A DNA stretch of 39,704 bases. Origin: Paracoccaceae bacterium. GTDB taxonomy: Bacteria; Pseudomonadota; Alphaproteobacteria; Rhodobacterales; Rhodobacteraceae. Position numbers and translations under genes: made by a program. Location: the NCBI GenBank assembly GCA_029862205.1, contig JAOTXT010000039.1:1-39704 (forward strand), in the 5' to 3' direction. The notes beneath the pieces were generated by a model. That model did no database searches and was not told the DNA's origin. It saw nothing but the letters and a program-made list of their open reading frames with translations. Positions 6,522 through 14,171 of the stretch are shown here, one piece after another (positions within the stretch are counted from its first letter, which is position 1; the number at the start of each line of letters is the position of its first letter).

Positions 6522-7142
6522 TTAGACAGTGTCTGGATCATGGCCGGCCTTGATCGCCAGCCGCACCAAATGTGACAGGTTCTCGGCGCCGATTTTTTTC
6601 ATGACGCGGCCACGATGGATCTCGACCGTTCGGGGGCTCATCTGCAGATTATGCGCGATGATCTTGTTCGGATGGCCGATCACCATCTGGCGCATCACAT
6701 CGGTCTCGCGCGGCGTCAGCCGTGCAAACCGCCCCGCCAGGCCATCGTCCTTTGTCTCAGATGCCGATGTGGCATTGGCGATCGCCTGGTCGATCCCTTG
6801 AAGCAATCGCGCTTGCTCGAACGGCTTTTCGACAAAGTCGGCGGCACCTGCCTGCATTGCGCGCACCGCCAGCGGCACATCTCCATGCCCGGTGACCATG
6901 ATCACAGGCACGTCCCTGCGATCCGCCCCCATAGTCTCAAGCAACGTCAGACCATCCATCCCCGGCATGCGCACATCCAACAAGATGCAGGCAGCCGAGG
7001 GCGGATCAAAGCTGTCAAGGAACAACTCGGCCGAAGTGAACGCCTCCGCCTCATAACCAGCAGACACCAGCAAGGCCTCGATCGACTCGCCAACCGCCGC
7101 ATCGTCATCGACCACATAGATTTTAGCCCCGTTTGCCGTCAT
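6522..7142 (-). CDS. fixJ: FixJ-type two-component response regulator
   Basis: A 206-residue protein of FixJ length. The N-terminal receiver has [11 protein letters not shown] near residue 11, phospho-acceptor Asp56 in [18 protein letters not shown], and Lys106 in VEKPF. A linker leads to a C-terminal LuxR/GerE HTH ([19 protein letters not shown], then [17 protein letters not shown]). On phosphorylation by FixL it should dimerise and activate transcription, classically of fixK. The start codon overlaps the fixL stop by four bases (ATGA), so the two are translated together. The HTH has GHPNK where most FixJ proteins have GxxNK, so the fold is intact. The DNA sites at 6021-6053 and 6501-6518 are its probable targets. 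Confidence 0.88.
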   Translation of the reverse strand: MTANGAKIYVVDDDAAVGESIEALLVSAGYEAEAFTSAELFLDSFDPPSAACILLDVRMPGMDGLTLLETMGADRRDVPVIMVTGHGDVPLAVRAMQAGAADFVEKPFEQARLLQGIDQAIANATSASETKDDGLAGRFARLTPRETDVMRQMVIGHPNKIIAHNLQMSPRTVEIHRGRVMKKIGAENLSHLVRLAIKAGHDPDTV

Positions 7143-8332
7143 TGATCGGCATCCGCGGCCCCATCAGCGGCCAGAGTGAAGACGAACCGGCTCCCCCCGC
7201 CTGGATTGGGTTCAAACCAGATCTTGCCGCCATGAGCCTCGACAATCGACTTGCTGACCGACAACCCGATTCCCATTCCGCCCTCCTTCGATGTGACGAG
7301 CGGGGTGAAGAGACGATCGGCGACGCCGGGGGCAATTCCAGGACCAGTATCGGAAACGGCGATTTGCACCGCTCCGCCTTCCTCTCGGTTAGTTTCAATG
7401 GTCAGGCGAAAATCGCCCTCGCGTCCGGTTTTGGATTCGAGCAGGGCATCAACCCCATTCCGAATGAGGTTGACCAGGACCTGCTGCACCTGAATGCGGT
7501 CGGCGCTGATTTCCGGCAAACCCTCCGAGAATTCGTAGATCGTCTCGATGCCCCGGTCGGCCGCCCCGATCAACGCAAGGCCTGCGGCCTCCCGCACCAC
7601 CTCGTTGACGGCGATCGGCTCTTTCTCGCCCACGCCTCGCGTCACGAAGCGACGCAGCCGGCGGATCATATCGCTCGCCCGGTGCGCCTGTTTGACGGAT
7701 TTCGCCATGAACTCCACGGCCCGTCCGGATTGGTCTTCACCCCTTTCGAGAAGACGTATCGAGGCATCGCCGAAATTCGCGATTGCCGTGAGCGGTTGGT
7801 TCAGCTCGTGCACGATCATCGAGACGATCTCATCCATTGCCGCGAGCCGCGCCACATGATTCAACTCGCGCTGCAACTCCTCGGCCCGAGCCTGCACAGC
7901 AACCCGGTTGGAAATATCGCGAATGAAGCCGGTGAATATCCGCTCGGTCTCGGTCCGGACCTCACCAACTGCCAACTCCATCGGAAAGATCGAGCCCGAT
8001 TTGTGCCGCGCAATCACCGTGCGCCCAATGCCGATAATCCGCTTCTCTCCCGTCGTGAGGTAGCGTGTGAGATAGCCATCATGCTCGGAATGAAATGGCT
8101 CGGGCATGAGCATGTTCACGTTCTGACCAATCACCTCGGAAGCTTGAAATCCGAACATCCGCTCGGCCGCGGGACTGAAACTCCGGATGCCGCCCTGCTC
8201 ATCGATGGTCACGATTGCATCCGGCGCTGTCTCAATGATCGACTGCAAGAGCGCAGCAGCGAGGCCGGAGCCTGAATCCTCCGGCGCGTCTTCAGGCACT
8301 TTGTCGTCATCATCCCGAAGTGAGTTCGGCAT
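7139..8332 (-). CDS. fixL: FixL-type oxygen-sensing heme-PAS histidine kinase
   Basis: A 397-residue soluble kinase. Residues about 28-145 form one PAS domain that matches the Bradyrhizobium FixL heme pocket: HDGYLTRY supplies the proximal heme His (residue 84, equivalent to His200) and Arg90 (Arg206), and IIGIGR supplies Arg104 (Arg220), which contacts bound oxygen. The position of His214 is Arg here. The kinase core follows: H-box VHELNQPL with phospho-acceptor His175, N-box [13 protein letters not shown], and G-boxes DTGPGIAP and [11 protein letters not shown]. There are no transmembrane helices, unlike Sinorhizobium FixL, so it should sense cytosolic oxygen: deoxy heme releases kinase activity toward FixJ. 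It is the first gene of the fixL-fixJ operon. The preceding 270 bases hold no other gene. Confidence 0.88.
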   Translation of the reverse strand: MPNSLRDDDDKVPEDAPEDSGSGLAAALLQSIIETAPDAIVTIDEQGGIRSFSPAAERMFGFQASEVIGQNVNMLMPEPFHSEHDGYLTRYLTTGEKRIIGIGRTVIARHKSGSIFPMELAVGEVRTETERIFTGFIRDISNRVAVQARAEELQRELNHVARLAAMDEIVSMIVHELNQPLTAIANFGDASIRLLERGEDQSGRAVEFMAKSVKQAHRASDMIRRLRRFVTRGVGEKEPIAVNEVVREAAGLALIGAADRGIETIYEFSEGLPEISADRIQVQQVLVNLIRNGVDALLESKTGREGDFRLTIETNREEGGAVQIAVSDTGPGIAPGVADRLFTPLVTSKEGGMGIGLSVSKSIVEAHGGKIWFEPNPGGGSRFVFTLAADGAADADQ

Positions 8333-8606
8333 ACGTTGATCCGTCAGAGCCCCAATTGCGAGCGTTCATTTCTGCCTTGCCCGCGGTCTCAGCGCAATCC
8401 GTATCGATTTGAGACGCAGCTGTCGGCGGCACGATTTGAACCCCGACTAGCGTTGTTGAACCCCCGGCTGGCGTTGGGCCTTCTTCGGCCGTCTTCCGAG
8501 CCTCAGCGTGCTGCTCGATAGCCGACGTTCGTTGCAACGCAAGAAATTTGAAAGAAGGGCTCAGAGCGGACATCCGACGCATTCGCTAATTAGAAGGGAT
8601 CATGCC

Positions 8607-9647
8607 CTAGAGGTCGATCCAGCGTCCGGTTTCGGCGCTGCGGTAGATCGCCTCCTCGATCTCCTGATTGCGCAAATAACTCTGCGCCGCGGTTTCCGGC
8701 TCGCGGCCTGCCAGCCAGGCATCGATGATATGGCGGCAGGTCAGGTAGACGCAGTCACCGCCGAAGAGGTGGTCTCGCCACGGGAATTCTCGCTCGGTCT
8801 CGTCATTTGCGCCGAAGGGGCGCAGCCAGAGCCGGCCCTCGCCGTCGAGCCTCAAGGTTCCCTCGGAACCCTCGATCCACATCTCGCCCATGGTGCGGCG
8901 GCGGTTTTCGGCCACGTGGTCCGCCAGCCGGTTGCCGTCAAAGACGCCGCGCGCGCCATGGGCGAAATCGAACAGGACAACGCCCGAATCCTCACCCGCG
9001 ATCGCCGGGTTAAGCCGCGCAAGCCGGGCGAAGACGCCGGTGGGCTCGCCCATAAGATAGCGGAAAGTGTCAACCCAGTGGATCGCGGTCTCGTGGACCA
9101 GGAAACGCGGCATCTTCTGGAAATAGGGCTGGCGGTCCAGATATGCGTCCGGCCCCTGCCCGTCCCCGGGGCGCAGCCGGAAGGTCGCCTGATAGGGCTG
9201 GCCCACGGCCCCGGCTTCGATCAACCGCTTGGCCTCGCGGTACCATGGCTGGAACCGGATATTCTCGTGGACCGCCAACGGGAACCCATGGGCCTCGGCG
9301 AGCGCGATCGCCTCGCGGGCCCCCGCGACGCCGCCGCAAAAGGGCTTCTGGCAGATGATCGGCACACCGAATGGCGCCAGCCGCTCGATCAATGGCAGGT
9401 GCGCGGCGGGCGGGGCGGTGATATCGACCAGGCTCGGGCCGACTTCGTGCATCATCTCGGTCGGATCGGCGAAGACAGGCAAGGGCTGGTCAGCCGTCCC
9501 ATAGCGCCGCGCGGTTTCGGCTGCCTCGGCCGGATCGGGCACGCAGATCGCGACGATTTCCGCCTCGTCGATCCGGCTCCAGGCATCGTAATGGAACTGG
9601 CTGAAAAACCCGGCGCCGATGACCGCGACCCGGACCGGCGCTCGCAA
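8607..9647 (-). CDS. Gfo/Idh/MocA-family oxidoreductase
   Basis: A 346-residue NAD(P)-dependent enzyme. The N-terminal Rossmann motif is VAVIGAGFFSQFHYDAW. ICQKPF near residue 100 is the family EKP motif with Glu replaced by Gln, and the Lys is kept. The second domain carries HETAIHWVDTFRYL, giving the catalytic-region His and Asp. The family oxidises or reduces sugars, inositols and related hydroxy compounds. I place the start at TTG 9645-9647, giving RAPVRVAVIG right at the Rossmann strand, with GGAG just upstream. The longer frame only runs through the neighbour in another phase. The upstream dehydrogenase gene ends two bases before it, so both form one operon. It may make the oxo-acid fed to OtnK or act on a related hydroxy acid. 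Confidence 0.78.
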   Translation of the reverse strand: MRAPVRVAVIGAGFFSQFHYDAWSRIDEAEIVAICVPDPAEAAETARRYGTADQPLPVFADPTEMMHEVGPSLVDITAPPAAHLPLIERLAPFGVPIICQKPFCGGVAGAREAIALAEAHGFPLAVHENIRFQPWYREAKRLIEAGAVGQPYQATFRLRPGDGQGPDAYLDRQPYFQKMPRFLVHETAIHWVDTFRYLMGEPTGVFARLARLNPAIAGEDSGVVLFDFAHGARGVFDGNRLADHVAENRRRTMGEMWIEGSEGTLRLDGEGRLWLRPFGANDETEREFPWRDHLFGGDCVYLTCRHIIDAWLAGREPETAAQSYLRNQEIEEAIYRSAETGRWIDL

Positions 9648-9649
9648 GC

Positions 9650-10750
9650 CTAGATCTCCGCCCGGTCGAGCGCGGCGCCAACCGCAGAAAAGACCGCATC
9701 CGTCCCCGCATCGCCGCCCAACTCGCAGGTCTTGAGGCCGCCGTCCTCGAAAGCGGCGTCGACCGCGCTCCGCATCAGCGCGCCCGCCCGGCCCGCCTCG
9801 GCGACGCCCTTCTCGGCACCCAGCCATTCCAGCATCATCGCCGCCGAGAGGATCATCGCCGTGGGGTTGGCCAGCCCCTGTCCCGCGATATCCGGCGCCG
9901 AGCCGTGGCAGGGCTGGAAGACCGCATGCTCGTCGCCGATATCGGCCGAGGGGGCGTAGCCCATGCCGCCGATCAGGCCGGCGCCCAGATCCGACAGGAT
10001 GTCGCCGAACATGTTCTCGGTGATCAGCACGTCCAGATCCCAGGGCTTGGTGACTAGGGCAAGCGCGCAGGCATCGATATACATGTGGTCTGCGGTGACC
10101 TGCGGGAACGCCTTGGCCCGGGTGTCGAAAATTTCGCGGAACCAGGCGAAGGCGCGGAAGACGTTGGCCTTGTCGACGCAGGTCGCGCGGCCCTTGCCCC
10201 CCGCCTCGCGGCGCTGGTCCGCCAGGCGCAGGCCGAAATCGTGCAAACGCTCGGAGACCGACCGGGTCAGGACCATGGTCTCGGTCGCCTGGGTCTCGGT
10301 GACTTCACCCTTCCCATGTGAGGCAAAAAGCCCCTCGGTCGACTCGCGCAGAATGACGAAATCCATCTCGCGCGCCCTCGGGTCGGCCAGCACGACCGGC
10401 ACGCCGGGCACGGCGCGGATGGGCCTGACGCCCGCATAGAGGCCGAACTCGAAGCGCAGGTCCAGCTGGGGTGAGATCTCGGTGCCGTCCGGGTAGCGCA
10501 CGCTGGGCAGGCCCATCGCGGCGAGCAGGATCGCGTCCGAGGCCCGCGCCGTGTCCATCGAGGGCTTAGGCAGCGCCTCGCCCTGGTCGCGGTAATGGGC
10601 GGCGCCCGCGGGGCAGTCGACGGGTGTCACCGAAAATCCGCCGGTGCGGCCCGCGGCGCGGCGGATCAGATCGATGGTCGGCGCGGTGATCTCGGGCCCG
10701 ATCCCGTCGCCGGCGAAGACAGCAACGCGAAAATCGGCCGAGTTGGTCAT
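9650..10750 (-). CDS. Isocitrate/isopropylmalate/tartrate dehydrogenase-family enzyme
   Basis: A 366-residue beta-decarboxylating dehydrogenase. Family motifs run in order: VAVFAGDGIGPEI at the start, VILRESTEGLFAS, ATCVDKANVFR, the metal-binding segment ending ENMFGDILSDLGAGL, and CHGSAPDIAGQGLANPTAMILS. The loop STEGLF differs from LeuB (LTGGIY), so leucine synthesis is unlikely. D-malate, tartrate or a four-carbon hydroxy acid is more plausible. The family shares its fold with PdxA, and PdxA2 oxidises 4-phospho-threonate in known tetronate pathways, which fits the neighbouring otnK and otnC genes. The ATG at 10750 (MTNSADFRVAVF) is preferred; upstream codons in frame are divergent promoter sequence. 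It heads a two-gene operon with the Gfo/Idh/MocA gene. Confidence 0.8.
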   Translation of the reverse strand: MTNSADFRVAVFAGDGIGPEITAPTIDLIRRAAGRTGGFSVTPVDCPAGAAHYRDQGEALPKPSMDTARASDAILLAAMGLPSVRYPDGTEISPQLDLRFEFGLYAGVRPIRAVPGVPVVLADPRAREMDFVILRESTEGLFASHGKGEVTETQATETMVLTRSVSERLHDFGLRLADQRREAGGKGRATCVDKANVFRAFAWFREIFDTRAKAFPQVTADHMYIDACALALVTKPWDLDVLITENMFGDILSDLGAGLIGGMGYAPSADIGDEHAVFQPCHGSAPDIAGQGLANPTAMILSAAMMLEWLGAEKGVAEAGRAGALMRSAVDAAFEDGGLKTCELGGDAGTDAVFSAVGAALDRAEI

Positions 10751-10772
10751 AGGGTAATTCTTTTCATGGGGG

Positions 10773-10786
10773 TGGCACCTGTGCCA
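10773..10786. promoter_or_regulatory. Inverted repeat in the divergent dehydrogenase/ABM promoter gap
   Basis: TGGCAC and GTGCCA are perfect arms around a 2-base spacer, in the 94-base gap between the start codons of the divergent dehydrogenase and ABM genes. The symmetry and position suit a dimeric repressor or activator site. No regulator gene lies in this cluster. Confidence 0.4.
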
Positions 10787-10844
10787 TGTGAACGGAACGG
10801 TGGGTCTCGCCCGCGATAAGAAACTGAAAAGATTGAGGCACGCA

Positions 10845-11132
10845 ATGTTTGTCGTCACCGTCGCCTTCGAGGTCGATCCCGCCGCGGCGGAGGTTTTCTT
10901 GGCGCGCACCGGCCAGCAGGCCCGGGACAGCCTGGAGCTTGAGCCGGAATGTTTCCGCTTCGATGTTTGCCGCGACGCGGACCAGGCCGGGCGGTTCCTT
11001 CTCTACGAGATCTACAGCGACGCCGAGGCGTTCCAGACCCATTTGGAGACCGCCCACTTCAAGGCGTTTGATGCAGACGTGGCGCCGATCATCCGGGCAA
11101 AGACGGTGCAGACCTGGACACTGACGGGCTAG
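10845..11132 (+). CDS. ABM-domain (putative quinol monooxygenase-like) protein
   Basis: A 95-residue protein with the antibiotic-biosynthesis-monooxygenase fold pattern: FVVTVAFEVDP at the start, a central RDSLELEPECFRFDVCRD and FLLYEIYSDAEAFQTHLETAHF, with the His typical of the family, then a closing strand. Members form small ferredoxin-like dimers. Some are cofactor-free oxygenases, others merely bind small hydroxy-compounds or autoinducers (LsrG). GAGG precedes the ATG at 10845. It runs against the surrounding minus-strand catabolic genes: divergent from the dehydrogenase and tail-to-tail with the threonine aldolase, whose stop codon it overlaps by four bases. In E. coli an ABM protein degrades a phosphorylated four- to five-carbon compound; a role with the cluster's substrate is only a guess. 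Confidence 0.75.
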   Translation: MFVVTVAFEVDPAAAEVFLARTGQQARDSLELEPECFRFDVCRDADQAGRFLLYEIYSDAEAFQTHLETAHFKAFDADVAPIIRAKTVQTWTLTG

Positions 11133-12151
11133 CCGATATGGCGCCGTAGCGCGGCGATCAGCGCCTCGCCGGCAGCCGGGTCCACGTCCAAGTGCGTGAC
11201 GATGCGGATGCGGCGCGGGCCAAAGGCCCCGATGACGAAGCCATCGGCCTTCATGCACTCGACCAGGGCCGGGGCATCCGGAGCATCCTCGGTCAGATCG
11301 AAGATGATGATGTTGGTGTCGACCGGCAGAAGCGCCCCGGCGCCCTTCATGGTGACGATCTCGGCGGCGATGTGCTGCGCCAGTTTGTGGTCGTCGGCCA
11401 GGCGGTCCACATGGTGGTCGAGCGCGTGGATGCACATGGCGGCGATGACGCCCGATTGACGCATCGAGCCGCCGGTCCGCTGCTTCAAATCCCAGGCACT
11501 GTCGATGAAGTCCGACGAGCCCGCCAGCACCGCGCCGACCGGCGCGCCGAGGCCCTTGGTGAAATCCAACCAACAGGAATCGTAGGCGGCGCAATGATCG
11601 CGGGCTGAAATACCCGAAGCAACCACGGCGTTCAGCAACCTGGCGCCGTCGAGATGGGTCGCGAGGCCCGCTTCCTTTGCTGTTTCGGCGACCGCGATCA
11701 GCGTCTCGACCGGCCAGACCCGGCCACCGCCCATATTGGCGGTCTGCTCGGCGCAGAGGAGGCTGGAGCGCGGGATATAGCGCGAGCGCGGTCGGATCGC
11801 TTCGACCACCTGGTCCGGCTGATAGACCCCATTGACGCCGTCGAGCAACCGGGGTGCGACGCCCGAGAAGGCGCTGGCGCCGCCAGCCTCGGAATTCACG
11901 ATATGGCAGGTGCGGTCGCAGATGATCTCGTCGCCCGGTCTTGTGTGCAGATGGACTGCGATCTGGTTGCACATGGTGCCGGACGGCAGGAATATCGCGG
12001 CCTCCTTTCCCATCAGATCGGCGACCCGTTCCTCGAGGGCGATGGTGGTTGGATCCTCGAATTTCTGCTCGTCGCCGACGGGTGCGTCCAGCATCGCTTC
12101 GCGCATCGCGCGGGTAGGCTTGGTCTTGGTGTCGGAATATAAGTCGTGCAT
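11129..12151 (-). CDS. Threonine aldolase-family PLP enzyme
   Basis: A 340-residue protein of the fold-type I beta-eliminating lyase / low-specificity threonine aldolase family. It opens DLYSDTKTKPTRAMREAM, close to the family DLRSDTVTKPT, has the FLPSGTMCNQIA cofactor-phosphate segment, LATHLDGARLLNA with the PLP-binding Asp, and LDFTKGLGAPVGAV with the Schiff-base Lys near residue 199. It should cleave a beta-hydroxy amino acid into glycine and an aldehyde. Two ATGs compete: the one at 12151 has AAAGG at the proper 7-base distance and is chosen over 12157. It starts 10 bases after the otnC stop, as third gene of otnK-otnC. The context suggests a C4 substrate such as 4-hydroxythreonine or 3-hydroxyaspartate, not proven. 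Confidence 0.82.
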   Translation of the reverse strand: MHDLYSDTKTKPTRAMREAMLDAPVGDEQKFEDPTTIALEERVADLMGKEAAIFLPSGTMCNQIAVHLHTRPGDEIICDRTCHIVNSEAGGASAFSGVAPRLLDGVNGVYQPDQVVEAIRPRSRYIPRSSLLCAEQTANMGGGRVWPVETLIAVAETAKEAGLATHLDGARLLNAVVASGISARDHCAAYDSCWLDFTKGLGAPVGAVLAGSSDFIDSAWDLKQRTGGSMRQSGVIAAMCIHALDHHVDRLADDHKLAQHIAAEIVTMKGAGALLPVDTNIIIFDLTEDAPDAPALVECMKADGFVIGAFGPRRIRIVTHLDVDPAAGEALIAALRRHIG

Positions 12152-12161
12152 ATGCATACCT

Positions 12162-12800
12162 TTACGACGGAAACTTCACCTTTAAATCGGCAACCTGGTC
12201 CTGGGTCAGGAAACGGGTCTTCTCGGCACGCAGCATCAGGAACAGCTTTGCGGTCTCCTCCAGCTCCTCGGCCGCGTTGACCGCGTCGGTCAGCGATTTG
12301 CCAGCCACGACCGGTCCGTGATTGGCCAGCAGCATGGCGTGGTGGTGACGCGCCTTGTCGCGCACCGCCTCGGCCAGCGCCCGGTCGCCTGGGTCGAAAT
12401 AGGGGACCAGCGGCAGGGTGCCGACGCGCATCACATAATAGGCCGTGATCGGCGGCAGGACATCCGACGGGTCGACCTCAGCGAGGCAGGAGACCGCGAC
12501 CGAATGGGTCGAGTGGAGATGGACGACCGAGGTCATCTCGGGGCGTTCCTCATACATGGCAAGGTGCAGGAACGCCTCTTTCGAGGGCTTGTCGCCGGAG
12601 AGGTGGGCGCCATCGGGGGCGACCAGCGACAGGCGCGCGGGGTCCAGCCGGCCCATCGAGGAATTGGTTGGCGAGACGATCATTCCCTGATCTGTCATCA
12701 CCGAGATATTACCCGAGGCGCCGCAGCCATAGCCGCGTTCGAACAGGGACTTGGCGAGGATGCAGATATCCTCGCGGAGTTTTGCCTCTTCTGGGGTCAT
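12162..12800 (-). CDS. otnC: 3-oxo-tetronate 4-phosphate decarboxylase-like class II aldolase
   Basis: A 212-residue class II aldolase/adducin-family protein. The motif CGASGNISVMTDQG near residue 25 gives the substrate-phosphate binding loop, SVVHLHSTHSVAVSC carries two zinc-ligand His residues, and LLANHGPVVAGKSL supplies the third. The acidic residue lies in the KEAFLHLAMYEERPEMTSVVH stretch. OtnC decarboxylates 3-oxo-tetronate 4-phosphate to dihydroxyacetone phosphate. The ATG at 12800 overlaps the otnK stop by four bases, and GGAG precedes it, so the start is secure. The pairing with an OtnK homologue is the best evidence for function; without it an L-fuculose-phosphate-type aldolase would be an equal guess. 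Confidence 0.82.
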   Translation of the reverse strand: MTPEEAKLREDICILAKSLFERGYGCGASGNISVMTDQGMIVSPTNSSMGRLDPARLSLVAPDGAHLSGDKPSKEAFLHLAMYEERPEMTSVVHLHSTHSVAVSCLAEVDPSDVLPPITAYYVMRVGTLPLVPYFDPGDRALAEAVRDKARHHHAMLLANHGPVVAGKSLTDAVNAAEELEETAKLFLMLRAEKTRFLTQDQVADLKVKFPS

Positions 12801-14065
12801 GGGGCGCTCTCCAGGGCGTCGGCGAAGAAGGTCTCGCCACCGAAATTGCCGGATTTGAGCGCCAGCGCAACCGGGTTGGGACCGAGCGTCGCGCACCAGG
12901 GCACTCCGGGCGCGATCGAAGGGCCGACCGCCAGGCGCTCGGCGCCCAGCGCCTTGGCGACGGCGCCCGAGGTCTCGCCGCCCGCGACGACGAAGCGGCG
13001 GGTACCGGCGCCACGGGCCATGACGGCGATGGTGGCCAGCGTATCCTCGACCAGCGCCGCGGCGCGGTTGCGGCCCAGGGCCCGCTGCGCGGCTTCGACC
13101 GCATCGGGAGGCTGGGTCGCGGCGATCAGCGCCGGGCCGGCCTGTCCTCGCAGCCAGTCCATGACACTGTCAGCGGTTTCCTGGCCATCGGCGAGCGCCA
13201 GCGGGTCGAGTTGCATCAAGGCGGCGCCATCGTTCCTCCAGCGCGCGACTTGGTCATTGGTCGCGGTCGAGCACGAACCCGAAAGCAGCAGCGTCTCGCC
13301 GCCGATCTGCGGCAATGCGTCTGGCTGCCCGCCCGCGAGGCGCCCGGCGGCGCCAAAGCTGGCGGCGAGCCCGAGGCCCAGGCCGGACGCCGCCGTGACC
13401 AGCGGCATGTCCGCCACCGCCTGGCCCAGCGCCGCGAGATCGGCATCCGTCAGCGCGTCGACGATCACATGAGCGGCGCCGCTGGCCGCCAGCGCGGCCA
13501 AGGCTTCGCGGATCGCACCCGCGCCCCGAACCACGGTCGCCCAGGGCACCAGGCCAACCTCGGCGCCGTCCGAGAGTTGCGTGCCCAAGACCCGGCGCAG
13601 GTCGGCATCGGTCATCGGGGTCAGCGGGTGATTGCGCATCCCCGATTCCGACAGGAGTTGGTCGAAGACGAAGAGCTTGCCCTGATATATCGTGCGGCCG
13701 TTCTCCGGGAAGGCGGGGCAGTAGATGGTCTGCACGGCCCCGGTGGCGGCCATCAGCGCCTCGGCGACCGGGCCGATATTGCCGTGGGGCGTCGAGTCGA
13801 AGGTGGAACAGTATTTGAAATAGCACTGCTCGGCGCCCGCCTGCGCCGCCCAGCGCCAGCTCGCCACGCTTTGCGCCACCGCTTCTTCCACCGGCGCCGT
13901 CCGGGACTTGAGCGCGACCACGACGGCCTCGGCCCCGGGCGCCGGCTCGTCCGCGTCCGGCGCGCCGAGGCGCAGCACGGTCCGCATGCCGCCGCGTGCC
14001 AGCATCGAGGCGAGATCGGTCGCCCCGGTAAAATCATCGGCCACGGCGCCGAGTAGAACGGTCAT
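12797..14065 (-). CDS. otnK: Four-carbon acid sugar kinase, OtnK (DUF1537) family
   Basis: A 422-residue kinase. The N-terminal domain opens LLGAVADDFTGATDLASML, the family's hallmark substrate-binding motif, and contains FKYCSTFDSTPHGNIGP. The C-terminal domain holds SGSCSTATNDQV and VVAGGETSGAVAKALG, which bind ATP. OtnK phosphorylates 3-oxo-tetronate at O4, and DtnK relatives act on D-threonate. Full length for the family and no missing motif. The start is ATG 14065, just before the DDFTGATD motif; the seven extra upstream codons belong to the promoter gap. It is the first gene of the operon with otnC and the threonine aldolase. A LacI-type palindrome (14123-14134) lies 58 bases upstream and probably controls it. 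Confidence 0.85.
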   Translation of the reverse strand: MTVLLGAVADDFTGATDLASMLARGGMRTVLRLGAPDADEPAPGAEAVVVALKSRTAPVEEAVAQSVASWRWAAQAGAEQCYFKYCSTFDSTPHGNIGPVAEALMAATGAVQTIYCPAFPENGRTIYQGKLFVFDQLLSESGMRNHPLTPMTDADLRRVLGTQLSDGAEVGLVPWATVVRGAGAIREALAALAASGAAHVIVDALTDADLAALGQAVADMPLVTAASGLGLGLAASFGAAGRLAGGQPDALPQIGGETLLLSGSCSTATNDQVARWRNDGAALMQLDPLALADGQETADSVMDWLRGQAGPALIAATQPPDAVEAAQRALGRNRAAALVEDTLATIAVMARGAGTRRFVVAGGETSGAVAKALGAERLAVGPSIAPGVPWCATLGPNPVALALKSGNFGGETFFADALESAP

Positions 14066-14122
14066 TGGCTGTCCCCAATCCCGCAAGGTTGCACCGACTG
14101 TAGATGGCTTTGCCGACCCGGT

Positions 14123-14134
14123 GAAAGCGCTTTC
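14123..14134. promoter_or_regulatory. LacI-type operator candidate between otnK and the EamA gene
   Basis: GAAAGCGCTTTC is a perfect 12-bp palindrome with the central CG typical of LacI/GalR-family operators (general form GAAANCGNTTTC). It sits in the 106-base gap between the divergent start codons of otnK and the EamA transporter, 58 bases from one and 38 from the other. It could regulate both directions. The regulator is not in this window. Confidence 0.6.
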
Positions 14135-14171
14135 CGGCGACAGGGGCCCGCGCGGCTGTTATCAGGCTCGG

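Noticed and set aside
7133-8275. Long plus-strand frame opposite fixL
   Set aside because: It is a high-GC shadow of the fixL gene, with no domain of its own; fixL has all kinase and heme motifs.
8332-8606. FNR/FixK box (TTGAT-N4-ATCAA) near fixL
   Set aside because: TTGATCCGTCAG near 8337 lacks the second half-site; no full box found before fixL, fixJ or fixK.
8508-9653. Long plus-strand frame opposite the Gfo/Idh/MocA gene
   Set aside because: Shadow frame; composition is Arg/Pro/Asp-biased without known motifs.
12668-14056. Plus-strand frame of 462 codons opposite otnK
   Set aside because: Shadow of otnK and otnC on the other strand; no recognisable domain.
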